Shown: positions 6,334-7,160 of the stretch, piece after piece | How positions within the stretch are numbered: position 1 is the stretch's first letter | Layout of the letters: the number at the start of each line of letters is the position of its first letter | Position numbers and translations under genes: made by a program | Source: Gemmatimonadaceae bacterium | Lineage (GTDB): Bacteria > Gemmatimonadota > Gemmatimonadetes > Gemmatimonadales > Gemmatimonadaceae | Length of the DNA stretch: 7,160 nucleotides | Direction: 5' to 3' | NCBI GenBank assembly: GCA_025453855.1 | Contig: JALOPO010000224.1 | Span: 1-7,160 of the forward strand | Notes under the pieces: model-generated | Database searches by the model: none | What the model was told of the DNA's origin: nothing | What the model saw: the letters and a program-made list of their open reading frames with translations, nothing else

Positions 6334-7160
6334 ATGGCCGACACGCTCCAGCAGAAGATCGAGCGCGCCCTCGTGGGCGTGCAGAACCCCCGCCTCGGCA
6401 CCGACGTGCTGACGGCCGAGATGGTCCGCGACATCGGCACCACCGTCGACGGCAAGGTCCACCTCACCGTCCTCCTCGACGCCCGCGATGACGCCGCGCT
6501 CGTGCGCGACATCCGCACCGCCGTCGCCGCCATCGACGGCGTGCAGGACGTCAAGGTGCAGCTCCGCGACCCGCGCCAGGTCGCCCCGCCGGCGCCGCCC
6601 GCCGCTCCGCCGGCCGCGCCACGCAAGCTCCCCGTCATGGAGCAGCCATCGTCGCAGCAGGCCGCGCCCCGCGTCGCCGCCCCCACGCCGGTCGCGCTCC
6701 CGAACCTCGGCCGCATCCTCGCGGTCAGCTCGGGCAAGGGGGGCGTCGGCAAGAGCACCGTGAGCGTGAACCTCGCCATCGCGCTCGCCGCGCAGGGCCA
6801 CACCGTCGGCCTCATGGACGCCGACATCTACGGCCCCAACATCCCGCGCATGATGGGGCTCGACGGCGCGCCGGAAGTCAACGAGCGCGCCAAGATCGTC
6901 CCGCTCGAGGCCTACGGCGTCAAGCTCATCTCGCTCGGCTTCCTCATCGAGAAGGACCAGCCCGCGATCTGGCGCGGCCCGATCGTGATGAAGCTCATCA
7001 ACCAGTTCCTCAAGGACGTCGACTGGGGGCAGCTCGACTACTTCATCGTCGACATGCCGCCCGGCACCGGCGATGCCCAGCTGTCGCTGGTGCAGACGAC
7101 GCACGTCTCCGGCGCCGTGATCGTCACCACGCCGCAGAAGGTGAGCACCGGCGACGCGCT
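6334..7160 (+). CDS. mrp: Mrp/ApbC-type P-loop iron-sulfur cluster carrier (3' end outside window)
   Basis: The first 275 codons of a cytoplasmic ATPase that, in this family, holds and transfers Fe-S clusters to apo-proteins. An N-terminal MIP18/DUF59-like domain (about 1-80) is joined by a Pro/Ala-rich linker (about 83-122) to the nucleotide-binding domain. The deviant Walker A motif is SSGKGGVGKST (132-142, K135 and K140). The MDADIYGPNIPRM switch starts at residue 161, the WRGP motif follows, and the Walker B/switch II motif is DMPPGTGD (240-247). These match Mrp rather than MinD or ParA. The family CxxC cluster-binding pair would lie beyond the window. The DUF59 part lacks the TTPxCP cysteine seen in many relatives (LLDARDDAA occupies that place), as also in some enterobacterial Mrp proteins. 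The ATG at 6334 fits the domain start; no clear Shine-Dalgarno is present, and a GC hairpin ends 13 bp upstream. Confidence 0.93.
   Translation, partial: MADTLQQKIERALVGVQNPRLGTDVLTAEMVRDIGTTVDGKVHLTVLLDARDDAALVRDIRTAVAAIDGVQDVKVQLRDPRQVAPPAPPAAPPAAPRKLPVMEQPSSQQAAPRVAAPTPVALPNLGRILAVSSGKGGVGKSTVSVNLAIALAAQGHTVGLMDADIYGPNIPRMMGLDGAPEVNERAKIVPLEAYGVKLISLGFLIEKDQPAIWRGPIVMKLINQFLKDVDWGQLDYFIVDMPPGTGDAQLSLVQTTHVSGAVIVTTPQKVSTGDA

Noticed and set aside
5727..6491. Plus-strand open frame through the membrane gene and intergenic region
   Set aside because: Arg/Pro/Gly-rich, overlaps two supported genes, and has no ribosome site at its start.
5896..7104. Long minus-strand frames across the intergenic region and mrp (also 5076-6827)
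   Set aside because: They oppose a clear mrp reading frame; their composition is shadow-like and no motifs are present.
1..7160. tRNA, rRNA, CRISPR array, insertion sequence or phage genes
   Set aside because: No cloverleaf, rRNA motif, regularly spaced repeats, transposase motif or terminal repeats were seen on either strand.

Overview
The window is GC-rich bacterial chromosomal DNA with dense genes, strong G/C bias at third codon positions and no phage, IS or CRISPR signature. The protein families and the style of the sequence would suit a soil or freshwater Gemmatimonadota-like bacterium, but this is an impression from composition and gene type, not a demonstrated placement.

Layout, left to right. 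(1) 59-1642, plus: a 12-helix APC-superfamily amino acid permease (CAT/YfnA-like) with an unusual extra segment holding two cysteines. A strong GC hairpin (1673-1700) with a short T run closes this unit. (2) 1727-2800, plus: a DHH/DHHA1 phosphoesterase of the NrnA type (nanoRNase / pAp phosphatase) with all signature motifs intact. (3) 2817-4947, plus: a NarL/LuxR-type two-component pair that is broken. The sensor kinase (seven predicted membrane helices, GAF-like region, HisKA_3 H-box, N-box) stops making sense at about base 4340, in the middle of its ATPase domain. The reading frame then shifts directly into a response regulator that lacks its first beta strand. The missing piece is the kinase D/G boxes plus the regulator start, an inferred loss of roughly 200 bp. 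The join coincides with a perfect 7-bp inverted repeat. (4) 4948-5302: a 355-bp convergent intergenic region with two terminator-like hairpins and a long-range inverted repeat. (5) 5303-5899, minus: a four-helix membrane protein of unknown function. (6) 5900-6333: a 434-bp divergent intergenic region with several hairpins, including a perfect 11-bp GC stem. (7) 6334 to the window end, plus: the first 275 codons of an Mrp/ApbC-type P-loop iron-sulfur carrier.

The genes do not form one pathway. nrnA and the two-component pair are close enough (16 bp) to be co-transcribed. The permease, the membrane protein and mrp look like separate units. The clearest anomaly is the out-of-frame, deletion-type fusion of kinase and regulator. 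I see no convincing evidence for a wholly new system.
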